Positions 11,371 through 23,899 of a stretch of 64,000 nucleotides of DNA are shown one piece after another. The notes under the pieces are model-generated. The model was not told where the DNA came from. It saw only the letters and a list, made by a program, of their open reading frames with translations, and did no database searches. Source of the DNA: Corythucha ciliata (Eukaryota > Arthropoda > Insecta > Hemiptera > Tingidae); NCBI GenBank assembly GCA_038030265.1, contig CM075939.1:28873253-28937252 (forward strand), read 5' to 3'. The first letter of the stretch is position 1. Each line of letters starts with the position of its first letter. The position numbers were made by a program, and so were the translations under genes.

Positions 11371-11891
11371 GTTCACAACCCATGTAAGTATAGATTGGTA
11401 AAAAGTTCCACCATTTGGAGCTATTGGTTTGGGTTGGAGGGGGTAATAAGTTAGTAAATTCCTATTTTGTTTCATTATTTCTCAAATATTTCGAAATCAG
11501 TGATGTTTAGCGTGAAAATGATCATTTACAAAAATAATCTTCATCAAATTGCCCACAAGAATGATCCCAGAGATAATCTTACTTAAGTGAATAGTTCGAG
11601 AGTTACGGCGGGTGTAGTAGTAAACATTTTTCGTATTTCGACGTTTTTTGTCGAAAAAACTGGCATAAGGAAACTTTGAGCTTGAGATAAGAAACCTCCG
11701 GAGGTGGCATTGCACTCGGCTTTAGACGTAGTTTCACCCAAAATTTTGTGTCACAGTAATACGGATTTAAATATTTGAGAAATAATAGAACAAAATAAGA
11801 ATTTACTAACTTATTACCCCCTCCCACCCAAACCCATAGCTCCAAATGGTGGAACTTTTTACCAATCTATACATATGTGGGTTGTGAGAAC
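11371..11891. mobile_element. 521-bp foldback element inserted in the MULE right end
   Basis: The arms of about 125 bp at 11371-11500 and 11765-11891 are inverted copies (left CACAACCCATGTAAGTATAG, right ...CTATACATATGTGGGTTGTG; both contain CTCCAAATGGTGGAAC or its complement). It splits the right TIR of the MULE: the sequence just before it (CCCGAAAGTTCAC) and just after it (GGGAAACTTTCAC) resemble each other, possibly a 9-11-bp target duplication. There is no coding capacity. Confidence 0.75.
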
Positions 11892-11944
11892 AATTTGGCG
11901 TTGGAGGGAAACTTTCACTTTGGATGTTGGGGTTTAGGTCTAAT

Positions 11945-14136
11945 TGCACCGTACTAACTATAGTGGAGAGGAGAATTGTGTCTGAAGTGAAATCATCTTT
12001 ACTACTTCAAAAAAATAAAATCAAGATGTTGAAATTACTCCCCATCACAGGTTGCATTTGATACGTATGGAAATTACTTAAGCTGCTACTTAGGCTGCTT
12101 TGGATTAGACGGCTAATTTTATCATGTTTTAAATGATTGATATCAACTGTGCTGGGGATGTTACATATAATAAGCTGTAGCAAAGAAGGTGGCACATTAT
12201 TGTGAAAAATTAGCGCACTTTTGAACTTACTCATTCCCTCTCTCAAACTTTGGCCACTTTAGTATTCGAAATTCTCTTTTGTGAGCCTGGCACTTCATAA
12301 TTGAATTTAAGCAGTAGAAAACCCATCCTTCAGCATTTCATGTTTCGTCTTCAGGTATTTAAAACCAGTCGACCCTTTGTAATGGGCTTTTATCATTTTT
12401 TAGTACATCCCATGAATGAAGTTCATTAGTTTTAAGGTCAATAAAGTGGGAGTGGTAGTAATTGATCTTGTTCTACGCCTTGTTGGGTAGGAAGTCATCA
12501 ATTGTAACAACAAAATGGCTACCTTTTGAGGATCGTGCCGCTTAAACCATTCATGATGAATTTTTTTTTCTTTTTCTACACACTATGGTTGAAAAGACTC
12601 CTCACCTCTCGTTGCTCTGTCATATTGAAAAAACACTGGTCCTTTTGAAATGAGGGAACGTTCAGCAGAGAGAATGAAAAAAAAAAAAAAAATCAAAAGA
12701 ACCAGTTAATTAAGGGTTTAGGGTGATGGTGTAGAGGATATTATAAACCCCTGGCATTCAAGTCCTTCACTTCATTTATCATGTCTTTCTGTTAGTAAAA
12801 GAAAAAAGAAGCTATACATGCATATACACTGTATTTTGTTTTGTTCATCCACCTGGAACAGCTCGTGCACGGGGATCTCAATAATTTTACAGTAAAAATT
12901 ATGGCCTAACAGCCTGCATAGCTTCATGACTTTCAGAACCGTCGAGCTCAGCGTTCGAACGTTTTGGCTATGCTCATACTATATACTCTCAAGTCAACCA
13001 ACCGATCGATCGGTTGTAGATACGTACAATTATTGCTTTGTATTTAAGTAATTTTCACAAGGAATTAATACCCCATCAGCAAAATAGACAAAAATTGGTG
13101 GAAAATGACCCTGCATTTGTGAGAAACTGTATTCCATCCTGTATACGACGAACTTTGACGAAGTCCAGAAGGATGATTCTGTAAATCGGCTCTTCCACGA
13201 AGGGAAAAATAATCGCGAAGCGAATTTGCGGAGGAAACGCTGCTTAAAAACTAAAAAGTCAGATTTTTCTAATTACATAGCATGTAACCCTTTTACACAA
13301 CCGTATTATGGTCACTGCCCATACTCGCACAATATTATTGCGCAAAATTTTGACATTTACCCTACACATTCAATAATATATTGCGCAATGTTTGGGTTTT
13401 TACTTTCAGATGTGTACAAATAAAAATGATTTGCACAACATATTGTCCAGGCCATTGAGCACACGTTCAATTACCTCCGCATGTTTTATATACGTTTTAT
13501 TGTACAACCCCCCTCACCCCCCCTTACGCAGTATTTATTGTGCGTGTATGTGCCTCTTAGGTGTTGAGGTGGAGAACGAAGTATTCACCAAGTTGTCTCT
13601 ACGCCTACTACTACCTACTACTACTACGCCTACTACTGGGTTGGAAGCAAAGCACGAAAATCGCTAGCGAATGTTTGCCGCCGCGGTTTGGGAACAGGTA
13701 TAGGAGCGCATTTTTCCGCCGCGGGTTCGCTTGGCGAATCGTATGGCTGAATGGAACGTGTTCTCATCATCATATTTGTAGACCATTGCAGCGTTTTCCT
13801 TTTTGTTCAAAAATCTGCCCCGGGGTAGTTCATTTCCGCCCGTTCTTTCTGAGTTAAATCGTATTTTAATGAAGAACACGGGTATAATTGAACGGTCACA
13901 GTTGAGAATTTTATGAAAATGGAAAACGCTATTAGTTTCGGTAGGATTTGGCCGAAATAAAACATCCTGGTTCAAATCATTCGATCACATATATTTGAAC
14001 CTTTTAAGCAGGATCCATAACATGAAACGACAACACGTTTTGAAAAATAAATAAACAAATTACAAAACCAACAAAACACAGTCATATGTCATATGAATAA
14101 CTAAAAGCGCTGCAAATCTTGCACGTGATTTTTATA
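11945..14136. other. No supported gene; microsatellite and short palindrome
   Basis: Holds an 18-bp perfect palindrome CAACCGATCGATCGGTTG at 12999-13016, a poly-A run near 12677 and a (CTA)n microsatellite at about 13606-13638. No coding exon is recognised. Confidence 0.4.
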
Positions 14137-14440
14137 CAGGGTGTAACGGGAAAATGGGGCATAATTGAAATGGGTGATTCTACATCACATATGAGTCAAA
14201 AATGACAATATGGACCACGGTCCGAATATTAACCGTTTCTGAGAAAATCGCAGTTTTCCTGATTGTCAATGCATCAGGCATTTTCTTCAAAACTCGGTCG
14301 GTATCTTAGCAACCATTGATCCATTGATCCTTGGAAAATTTCAAGGGCACCGTTGGAAAGAGCACAACATTTTTTTTAAGATGATCGTAAAGTAAGGGTA
14401 GTTCGTGAAATTTGGACGCCTTTACATTCGGCTGAATAGC
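14137..14440 (+). mobile_element. Solitary mariner-like end (CAGGGTGTAAC...)
   Basis: Begins TA-CAGGGTGTAACGGG, followed by the style of sequence seen in the other CAGGGTG elements here (…TGGACCACGGTCCGAATATT..., then GAGAAAATCGCAGTTTTC). No matching right end was found, so this is a truncated non-autonomous copy. The right limit is approximate. Confidence 0.5.
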
Positions 14441-14574
14441 CACTTCCTTGAATTTCTCTATTCTTACTTGTTATTCAGCCAGCTGTAATTATACTGACAG
14501 CTCTCGGAGGAAGAGTAGGACTTCAGGAAAAACTTCTACAACTATTAAGCTTTCAAATGACCTGCTTGGTACGG

Positions 14575-14660
14575 GAAACCGGTTCGTTTTTAACGCACCT
14601 CAACGAGGGAAGACAGACAACGTAGGCTCCTACGGCTACAGTTTCATGCATGCATTGAAG
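14575..14660 (+). repeat. Dispersed repeat copy related to 45725-45813
   Basis: Starts GAAACCGGTTCG and ends near GCATGCATTGAAG. It matches, in the opposite orientation, the block at 45725-45813 at roughly 85-90 per cent by eye. It carries only the 3' part (GAAACCGG) of the hammerhead-like core discussed for 45803-45835. Confidence 0.7.
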
Positions 14661-15772
14661 ATTTGTCCTTCAGGCGTGAACAAAACCTGTCAACTTTGTT
14701 GATGGGTTTCATCCCAATGCAAACGCGTATTTTTATTTATTTTTTAATTTTTGGTCAAAAATTGAATCCACTCTCTGACCTTCACAAAAAAGCTTCGAGC
14801 TTTGGAAAGCACTTAGTGGTTCTACATGAATTAAAAACCCCCCTTTGTTGAGGAAATTGTCCCCAGCTCAATTCTACTTCTCATCTACAAAAATTATAGG
14901 ATCCGGTTTTTACACATTTGCGAAAGTTTTAAAGCTTTCATTGTGTGAAGACAAGAAGTTTGGACATGAAAAACAGCGTTTTGTGCTCATAAAGATGTTT
15001 GCTAGTTGGGGAAGAGATGCATGCGCCTTCTTTTCGCCCACGCAAAAATATCTCGATTTGTTACCACCAACATCTAGCATTCCTGTCGCCGTTACTTACC
15101 CCTTTCCGAGTTTTACATTATTACTTTCAGTAAATGACACGCGCCACCTGTATTTCTGTGATGGAATCGCCACTAATCTGTCTGATTGATTTTGAACGGC
15201 CACGGCTGTACTGGTCCTTCAACTTCCTAAAGGTTAGGCAGTTGGGGGGGGGGGGGTGAACTTTACGTACAGGACTATTATTTGATTTCCCAATCGCTCG
15301 GCGTTCCGGGCGCTTTCCTGGAGGAAATGAATAATATTCGATATCGAAATTGCCTAGTCAATGCAGTCAAAGAATATTGGCAACCCCAATCACTGAAAGT
15401 GGATGACGAGTGGTCTAAAGGTGCCGATAGGATGGAGTTTATTGATCTCACCATCATGAAGCTCTTTTTTTATCGCACTCCCCAAGTGCGTCAATATCTA
15501 TTAATTACTCGAATGAAATGGCCCGGTCGTCGTCATAAAAACTCCCCCCCCCACTTCTCTCTCACGTATACTTACCTCCCTCCTTAGTATGCGATGCGAA
15601 CCCTTTTCTTTCTCACTAAATGTCTTTGGGGCATGAAATGAAGTTGGGAGGAAGGGGGCATCGAATAACAGCGGTTTTTGCGAGAGTTGGAACAGTGAGT
15701 ACTCCCCCACCCCCAGATCTCCTAGAAAAATCCCTCAAGCTTAAGAGGCAAGTTTTACGATCACAGTCTCGC

Positions 15773-15820
<48 letters not shown>

Positions 15821-18095
15821 CTCTCTCTTTTAAGGAGAAAGAATGGGGTTTTCTCTTGTTTCACTCTTCGACTTCACCGAGGACAACGTGAAGAGGTTGT
15901 ATAACTTAATGACGACTCTTCCTCTTCGTCTGGCTAACTCCTGGTTCCTTCACAACCATCATTCAGCGCTCAATATCAACGATTGTTGCGTTTGTTTCAA
16001 TTTTTTGCAACCAAGAGCAATAGCGCGAGTTGCAATTATTAGATCGAGACGGAGGTCGAAATTCCAGTTGCCCATTTCCCCTTGAAAAACAAAGAAGAGT
16101 TCACATCTTTCAATTGTGTTCTTAATTATAATTGACGCCTCTAAACAGCCTTGCTGCAGCTTCGACTTATGGGAAAAAGCACACAAAGAGGGCGCCGACC
16201 CCTCTTCATCTCTCTGTACATTTTCCTACCGTGAGTCAAATGGTCATTCATAGAAAAACAAATGAGTCAGCCTCCAGGCGGATATAACGGAGAAAAATTA
16301 ATTCATTTAAGTGGCGTAATATCAATTATAAAATAGGGATTAACGTGGTAGGGAGGGTGAAGACTTTAAATTTTCATTACGAACAAATCTGTGAGAGTGA
16401 ATATTTCCGGCTAGAAAAGCTACAATTAAGTACACGCAAACTCTTATGGAGATTTATTCCAAAAGAATCATTTAACAAAACCGCAGTTTCCCCGCCCCTC
16501 CCTATTCTCCATTACTTTTGTTATATACGACAGTCGAGGAAATAGGAAGCAGTTTTTTCGAAAAAAGCTTTGGGGTATTATTTGAATATACCAAATGCGT
16601 ATTCATGAATATTCATTTGAATCATTTTTTTTTTTATGATTTACGGCAGGGGGAAAAGAGTGGAACGAATGGAAACCCACATCTCAGTGTGACTGATGAA
16701 ATTGTTTGATCCTGATTTGACTTTGAAGGCAGGAATTGTAAAGTCCATATAGTTGTAAAGAATTGTAAGCTTGTTCAACATGCACAGCAAGCTAGTTCGA
16801 TCGTTACTTTTTTTGCGAGGAGGAAAGGTGAACAGGATGAGAAAAAATACATATACCCAAAATACGATTGGGACCCTCGAACAAAAGGATTCCCTGCACT
16901 ATAGGAGCTTTAAGATTTTTCCCTCTCTGCTAGAAGGGTGGAATGACAGTTGGAGCTCCTCGAAAATCGTTACCGTGAAAGGGAAAGAGAAACTTGTCGG
17001 GAAATGGGCAAGATTTTACAGGAAAAGGGGGGTATTAAAGATGCGTTGTGTGTAGAAGTGGCACTCACTGAAATGGTGGCGTAGACCAAGAGAGGGGACT
17101 TTTCGGATTTAACGCGAAGTTTATCTCTTGCTAATAACGTCGGAAATGAACGGAAGCTGCGGGTGGGATTATTCATTGCCTCCCTCCTCTTGGCTTTACT
17201 TGCAGTACCTACCTTGAAAATGGATGGCAGATCTGTGTGTCTGTCACGAATGAAGAGGGGGTTGCATGTGAGGTTTAGATCGTGAGATTCATAGTCATAA
17301 CTCTTAAAAACTAAATTCCTGCTGCACCGTCAAAAAAATGTAATTGAAAAAGTTTTACAGCCATTAAACGCCGTCGTGCTACCGTACAAGATAAATTTTA
17401 TTAATTGTTTTTATTGTTCCACCAAACGCCTAAATATTCTCGTAAAAAACATTTTTACGAGCTATCGCACATTACACGAGATTTAATTATTCCAATTTTT
17501 TTTTAAAAAAATATAAATAAACCATTAACCAGAAACACAAATTTCATTTCCCTATAAATAAAGAACCTCTCCCGGTTTCACAAGTGCATCTAACAACTTG
17601 TGGGGTGGAAAAGGGACGGAGAAGTAATAAGGGGTAAAAAAAATGGAAGGTGTGACACGTGTGGACACCGGTGTTGAACACGACCAGCGGAGTTCTCTCT
17701 GTTTATGATTTGTGGGACTTTCTTGCCGTCAAAACACAAAAAACTCATATAACCTTGAGAGAAAAAGAAAAAGGATGTTGGTTTGAGGCTCTCTGGGACC
17801 TCAAATGGCAAGCTGTCCTTTAGTCCCTTGACATGATGTAGAAATCATTTCACATGAACGTAAGAAACGTACAGATGTTTATCAATAATCATAAGTCATA
17901 CTGTGGTCTGAGCCGGCGTCATTATCATTTTCGTCCGGGATAGGCCGCTTCATATTGTTTGCTTCCCGCAACATTTTCCTCTTACTATATCAACCTGAGC
18001 TCGTGGATGCCTGGATGGAGCTATCAACATTCTTCTGGTGAACTTGTCGATCAGTATGATCGATCAATACGTAAATTCGCAACGCATCCCTGTAA
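14661..18095. other. No supported gene; homopolymer runs
   Basis: Contains a G run at 15244-15256 and a 45-base T run at 15776-15820. Open frames of 60-114 codons occur on both strands, but none shows recognisable protein similarity or good splice signals. Confidence 0.4.
15776..15820. repeat. Poly-T tract (45 T)
   Basis: Uninterrupted T run followed by CTCTCTCTTTT. No retrotransposon body or target duplication was recognised next to it. Confidence 0.95.
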
Positions 18096-18189
18096 TAGGT
18101 CTGTTTCAGCAAGGTGGACCAGCCAATGGGCTGGTCCCGCGGCAACTCTGCTCCGAACATGTTCTAATCGCCTTGCTGCAACAGACCTA
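18096..18189. repeat. 94-bp inverted repeat (hairpin element)
   Basis: TAGGTCTGTTTCAGCAAGG at 18096-18114 is complementary to CCTTGCTGCAACAGACCTA at 18171-18189. Nested inside is a second inversion, GGACCAGCC/GGCTGGTCC, around 18117-18136. It is too small for a coding function and may be a very short foldback element. Confidence 0.65.
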
Positions 18190-21100
18190 CTATATTGTGA
18201 GAATTATGCGCAGGGAAAACTCTTTCGCAGAAACAACTCTGTTTTCGTTTCCACCGCATCCTATTCGAAATAAAGAAGGTCGATGTATGTGTGCGTGGAA
18301 TATCCCGTCCATGCATTTTCCACTGGGGTGTGGTAAAAATGCTGTACACTTGTTCATTTATTTGATTTAATTGTAAGTTTCCGGCGTATAAGTACATGTA
18401 CGTATCTTGAACTTGATAAGAAGTAACACAACTGGATAAGCTCAAGAAACTCAACAGAATATTCGTATTCCTACCTCGTTTGCAAATAGGAAATAAGCTA
18501 GTAGATTCCCTTTACATCCTTATAGGTAACAGACTCTAGTGCGCACAATGCATTGTAGGTTGTGGCCTGGCGTAAATGTAAAAGTTACACTGCCTGAAAT
18601 AAAACAAAACATGCGATAGGTTGAAAACGAGTCTTTAGATACGCTTCCTGAAGCATGCAAAAAAACGTAAACGGAGAGGGCAATATGAAAAAAATGAAAG
18701 AAACAATTTCTCAACCTTTGTGCCTTTTGTGAGCTGTTAATTTAATTTTAATAATTAAGTACATAGATACTCAAAATCGTCGAAGCATTGCACTTTTCTT
18801 TTTGCACTGAGAAGCAGGATAGCGGCAGTCGTCTTGCCCCCCTCATTTCCCTTTTCTAAGCCTTTTTTTTCTGTTCTTGCCTTTCGCTGCCGTAAGAAAA
18901 CAATAAGAAATAGTCAAGACATAAATCTTTAAGAACAAAAAGAAAAAAACTGGTAGATCCTCTTCTTGCTTCAAACTAGAGGTAAGAAAGATCCAATGGA
19001 TCGGAAGTTTCTCCTCTTCTTTTTCGTTAATGTAGAGAGGATTTTTTCCCCTTTTTCACGAAGTTTCGATCTCGGCGCGTAAAATGTGGTTGTATGGTTA
19101 GGGGAGAAAATGGGAAGGAAAGAGGCTCTCCATTGCAGAAAAACTCCCCCTGAAATTTTAACACAAACCACTAGACAATTTGAAAGAAAATAAATGTAAG
19201 TGCAATGCGCCTACAAACAGAATAGGGGCGCTCTGACGGGACAGGTGAAATATTGCCCCGTGACAAGGAATTACATTTTTATTCATTTTTAGTCAGTCTC
19301 AATATAATTTACTGGGCGAAGCTACTCTGCAGCATTGGTTAGGTTGTTATTTGTTAGCAGTTAAGATCAGCCATCATTTCTCTGATTGAATTTATTTGTG
19401 GAGACCTGATCCAAGCATGCCTGGCCCACGTGATAGAACTAGTAAGATCCTCTTCGTGGATAAAATGAAAATGATGTTGAAAAGAGAAAAGTTCACTAAT
19501 CCTCACACGTTACCAATTACCAAGGAATCGAAGCACCCAAGGCTCACACCTTTGGGGTTTGGGCAACCCACATACATACTAACCCTCGCCCCTGCTTTTC
19601 ACCACACACAATTCACTGGGACATCTCCCTACCCACCCTGACCCTTAAACGTGAGGGGGGTGGTTGTTCCACCACAACCCCGATCACTGACTGCTCCTAA
19701 AAAATAAAAGTTCAAAAAGTTCTTTTAAAAACTTGAATCATGCGTCGTTCAGCCTTTCGCCCCATCCCACTATACCCTTTATAATATGTATATAGAACCT
19801 TTTATTGCTCCGCAGCTTGTACCGACAAGTTCCTTCTAACGACCTGAGCGCAATTAACGCGACCTAGAATATACGATCATTTGTAACCGTTTCACTTCGA
19901 GCTAATTTCTTATTAATTTTCGTGAAAATTCGAACCGTAAAATGATTGCCAAAAATGCAAGCAACCCATTATAAAAGGATTTCCGAATGTAAGGTGAAGG
20001 CACTTTGTATATATGTGTAATAATACTTTGATACTTATGAGGCAATTCTTTGTTTGCCGACCGAAGGATTATTTTTCTCCTCATTCCGCGCGAGTGTTGT
20101 TACATTCTGACTAAGTTCCAACTATTCTCTCTCTAGGCAAACCCAGGGAAATGACTGGCTTGCGCTTTTTCACATAAAAGTAGGAAAATAACAAAAAAAA
20201 TTTGATGATTCTCATGGGCTCAAAATTTTTCCTCGCCAATTTCGGCCCTTGTTTAGCGTGAAATCGTCTAATATCTGGAATTTGAAGTCTGACGTAGGAA
20301 AAGAAGTGGTGGATAATAAACTCCCAGTTCTTCGAAAGTATCCTTAAAATGTGATCAACAGCGGGCTTTATAGCTCCCTCTTCCACGCCTTTCGTCTTCT
20401 TATGATCATCCCTTTAAAAAAAGAAAAAAAATCTTCTCGTTTATACTCTTCAAAAGAAAAAAGTTTAACAACGGAAAAACTCCGGGTAATAAAGAAAAGG
20501 AAAAGATATAAAATGATGAGATGACTCTGCCGTTAAAAAAAAATCAAATTTATTGTTAATATTTTAAGCGAAATTGACTGAGAAAAAAAATCCCTCAGGC
20601 AACATTTAGCACTTGTCCTTTACGTTGTGACAAACCATATAAAGAACTTAATGTTGGCCATTGAACTTATTTGTACATAACAGGAGTGACATTGTAATTA
20701 GAAAATAATTTCATAGCCTCTCTAGTCCTCTAATGGCGTACTTTCACATTTTTTAAAATTTGTTTTTTCTTTTAAAAAGGCTCATACTCAATATTCATTG
20801 TACGGGAAGAATTTCATGATTTCTGGCTGACAATGAGTTTTGAACATGGAGGAATTAATATTGTGGAGAGGTCCAAGTGAACTTTTGGGCAAGCCAAAAA
20901 TCTCTCCTAGTGGGCGGGGCCTATTTATACACCTCATGAATGGATATTGATGTGTTCATCTTTCATGGAAATAAAAAGGAAGAAACACAGGATGAGAATT
21001 GGGTCGCAAATTATTCAAATGTTGTATAGTCATTCGAGGCACTTTCCATCGCATTTTTACGTTTTCTGTACCTTTGTGATGCAAATCTGCGTGATTTTTT

Positions 21101-22679
21101 TTATAATTATTATTTCCGAAACTCCTGTAGTCCTGTCACAAAAAAAAAAAAAAAAAAAGCGAAATGCATTTTCTATTCCTCTTCATTCTAAGAGAACGTT
21201 CTGACGTTCAGCCACTTTGATTTTTTTGAAAACCTCGTGCAACAGTTTCACTTTATCTCTCCTGATGAATCAACAACTTCTCACGTAGTATTTTCATGAC
21301 ACGTGCGAAGTTTAAAGTTGTTGAGAATTCTTTTATAATAAAAAATGAGTACGCCTTTTGGGAAGTGACTTCAGACTTGGACAGTAGTGGAAGAGGAATC
21401 GATTTTCTGGATGAAATCGCGCCGTTACTTAAGTATTCTTGCCGCACGAAAATAAATTTATTTATGGGGGAAAGCGGTGTGTTGTTGACGAAGTTCCTCA
21501 TCCCTTAAATAACTTATTTACGCCTTGTTCGGGAAAGGTTAAGAGAGAGTGCTTCGGCTTGTTTATCAAAACCTAAAACTTGATTCGAAGAACTTTGGGA
21601 GACGGGTGATCAAGAAGGTTGCTCGTAAAGACGTGACAGAATACATTTTAAAAGTTTATTCAACTGGAACATTTGAGTTCGCGAACGTTATGGGACTGAA
21701 AATACTTGTCTGGGACAATGCAGGGAACAATGAGGAATTTGCATGGGTCTGAAATAACCATAAATATCGATTTTATTCGCTTATCTGTGCTCAAAAATGT
21801 AAGGAAAATCCAATGAAAAGTACTTTACAGCGATTCATTAAGGCAGAAAATAATGTTGAAGTTATTGATAGCGGAAAAAGCCCAGTGACGTTTTAAGTGT
21901 TTAAAGAAGCATTTACTGCCTCACATATAAATTTAAAATAAAGAAGGCCTTCGTTTATCGAAATTTCTCGAAAATTTCAAGGGGGGGGATAAAAATAGGG
22001 AATGCAATTTCATAAAAATCGCTAAGTTTCACGCGTTTATCCTACCGCGATACATTTCTGATACAAAATGTTATTTTATTCGTGATTAGTTGTTGATCGG
22101 CGTTGGTGATAATAACGGGCCTTAGTGCAATTTATCAAAAAGTGAAGGGGGGAGTTGAGATAATAAAGGATGCAATTTTAAAAAATTAAATTAATTAAAT
22201 AAACGCTATACGCTCAAAAAACTTGAAGGGGGGGGGGAGGCAATAAAGGGAGGGCATTTGAAAGTCGCCAAATTCTTATGAAGTGAAAAGGGAGAAAATC
22301 TTATGAAGTGATTGTCATCTTATAATCTGCCATCTTAAAATTTCTAATAAATACTAAGGTGGCTATGGTTAATGATAATTCGAGGCCAATTGAGGGATAA
22401 TGGAGGATAATTGGAGAGTGTGTGCCTAAATTATGGTATCAAAATAATTACTTCTATAGGACGGCTTATGGTACCTATCTACATACATACATATATATAC
22501 AAAACGAAATGCACTCTTTCCTATCGCCAGCTGCCGGAGCGAAATGTTTAGGCTTTTATTTTACGGTGACTGCCCAGTGCCCACCCCTTCCAGTCTGTCG
22601 CCAATGTTATGAAGACAATTTGAGCGAGACCCGCCGATGGTGCGGGTCGTGTGTACCCGGAATTAGCGGATTCTCCATT
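18190..22679. other. No supported gene
   Basis: AT-rich intronic DNA with poly-A at about 21140-21158 and short G runs near 21982 and 22229. Two adjacent frames at 21296-21508 and 21549-21752 have somewhat protein-like composition, but no family is recognised and there is no good acceptor/donor pair. Confidence 0.4.
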
Positions 22680-23310
22680 GCAGAGTGAATCGCGCTTTTG
22701 TCCAAATTATCCGTTCATTAGGTACCTATCGATTTATTCCACTTTTAGCCGTGAATTAGCTCTTTTTCTCCATTTTTGCCTCAAAGCCTCCTTCCAAAAC
22801 CACGATTTCGCGTGTTGTCGGTTATTGCAATGAATTAGCAGTTTTAATCAATTTTAGAAGTGAATTAGCGATCACATTTAGCCGTGCGGTGAATTAGGGC
22901 GTTAAGTTAATGTTGGACTCTAGCGGTTTTTATCAGTCAATCGCGAATTAGCATTTTTTACAATTTTATCCAGTTCCCCGTGAATGCGGGTGTTTTCAAT
23001 TTTGGCTGGGAATGAACGGGTTTTCTTAATACTAGCTACGGATTAGCGCTTTGTCTCAATTTAAGTCACGCATTAACGTTTTATCTAAATTTTAGCTGCG
23101 AATGAGCGCTCATAACTCAATGTTATCCACGAATTAGTGAATTTTTTCCATTTTCGCCGCAAAATTAGAGATTTTTCCGCAGTTTAGCTGTGAATTAGCG
23201 CTTTTTGACAATGTTAGCCCAAATTTGTGAATGTTCTCATTAACGTCGAATTAGCTCTTTTTGTCAATTTCAACAGTGAATTAGCGCTTTTATCAATTTT
23301 AAACATGAAG
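22680..23310 (+). repeat. Degenerate minisatellite B (GAATTAGCGCTTTTT family)
   Basis: Variants of GTGAATTAGCGCTTTTT followed by TCAATTTTAGCC recur more than ten times (for example near 22751, 22831, 22860, 22890, 22945, 23040, 23100, 23135, 23190, 23255 and 23280), spaced about 30-60 bp. Divergence is high, so the array is old. The same unit occurs at 49545-49640 and 50170-50435. Confidence 0.7.
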
Positions 23311-23673
23311 ATGCCACGTGGTCCCAAAAGATTTCCCAAAAGTTGAGGGTTCAATCAACGGTGTCAGTTATCAATTAGCCCGTTGTTGGGAGAAAGTCAA
23401 CCGCGGAAAGGCTTGGGAGCTTGCTTGACGTTTGAGTATAAATAAATCAGAAACCATGTTCATCTGTTCTCGTCAATTTAGGCCAACTAACTACTTTTTC
23501 CCCGGTATGTTACGGGCGTTGACCACGAAAAAACATAACCCTTAAGCTGGCAAGAATTTTCGTTGTTGAATTTTTTGTCGGGGTAATTTTTTTTTAGATT
23601 CTCAGTGCTTTTACTCAAAAAAATAATTTAAAAAATCCTCCATCGTTCAGTTAACAGCACAGCCTCAATTTAA

Positions 23674-23890
23674 ATTTGAATCCCTCAGGATACATTGCCG
23701 AGTCAACGTTGTATCTCTCAGGATACATCGCCAAGTTATCGGTGTATCTCTCAGGATGCATGGTGTATCTCTCAGGATGCATGGTGTATCTCTCGGGATA
23801 CATTGCCAAGTTTACGTTGTATCTTTCAAGATACATTGCCAAGTTTACATTGTATCTTTCAAGATACACTGACAAGTTTACGTGGCATCC
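23674..23890 (+). repeat. Minisatellite of 33/21-bp units (GTATCTCTCAGGATACAT)
   Basis: About seven units, each carrying a short dyad GTATCTCTCAGGATAC or TATCTTTCAAGATA. The long unit (33 bp) adds TGCCAAGTTTAC; the short unit (21 bp) lacks it. Both lengths are multiples of three, so open frames persist on both strands; these are repeat-derived. Single related dyads lie at 24308-24328 and 24655-24673. Confidence 0.85.
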
Positions 23891-23899
23891 CTGCGGACA

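Larger units (their letters stand above)
9447..11934 (-). mobile_element. MULE-family DNA transposon with FLYWCH transposase
   Basis: The terminal inverted repeats are about 25 bp: left 9447-9471 (AACCTCAGCATCCAAAGTG...) and right about 11909-11934 (...CACTTTGGATGTTGGGG). Subterminal copies of TCGACTGCAC lie on the left (9487-9572), and the complementary GTGCAGTCGA-type motif lies on the right (11260-11360). These are inverted arrays, as expected for transposase binding sites. The right TIR is interrupted by a foldback element (11371-11891). The transposase gene lies on the minus strand and is frameshifted. MULEs (Mutator-like, MURA/DDE class) excise and reinsert as DNA. Confidence 0.8.
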
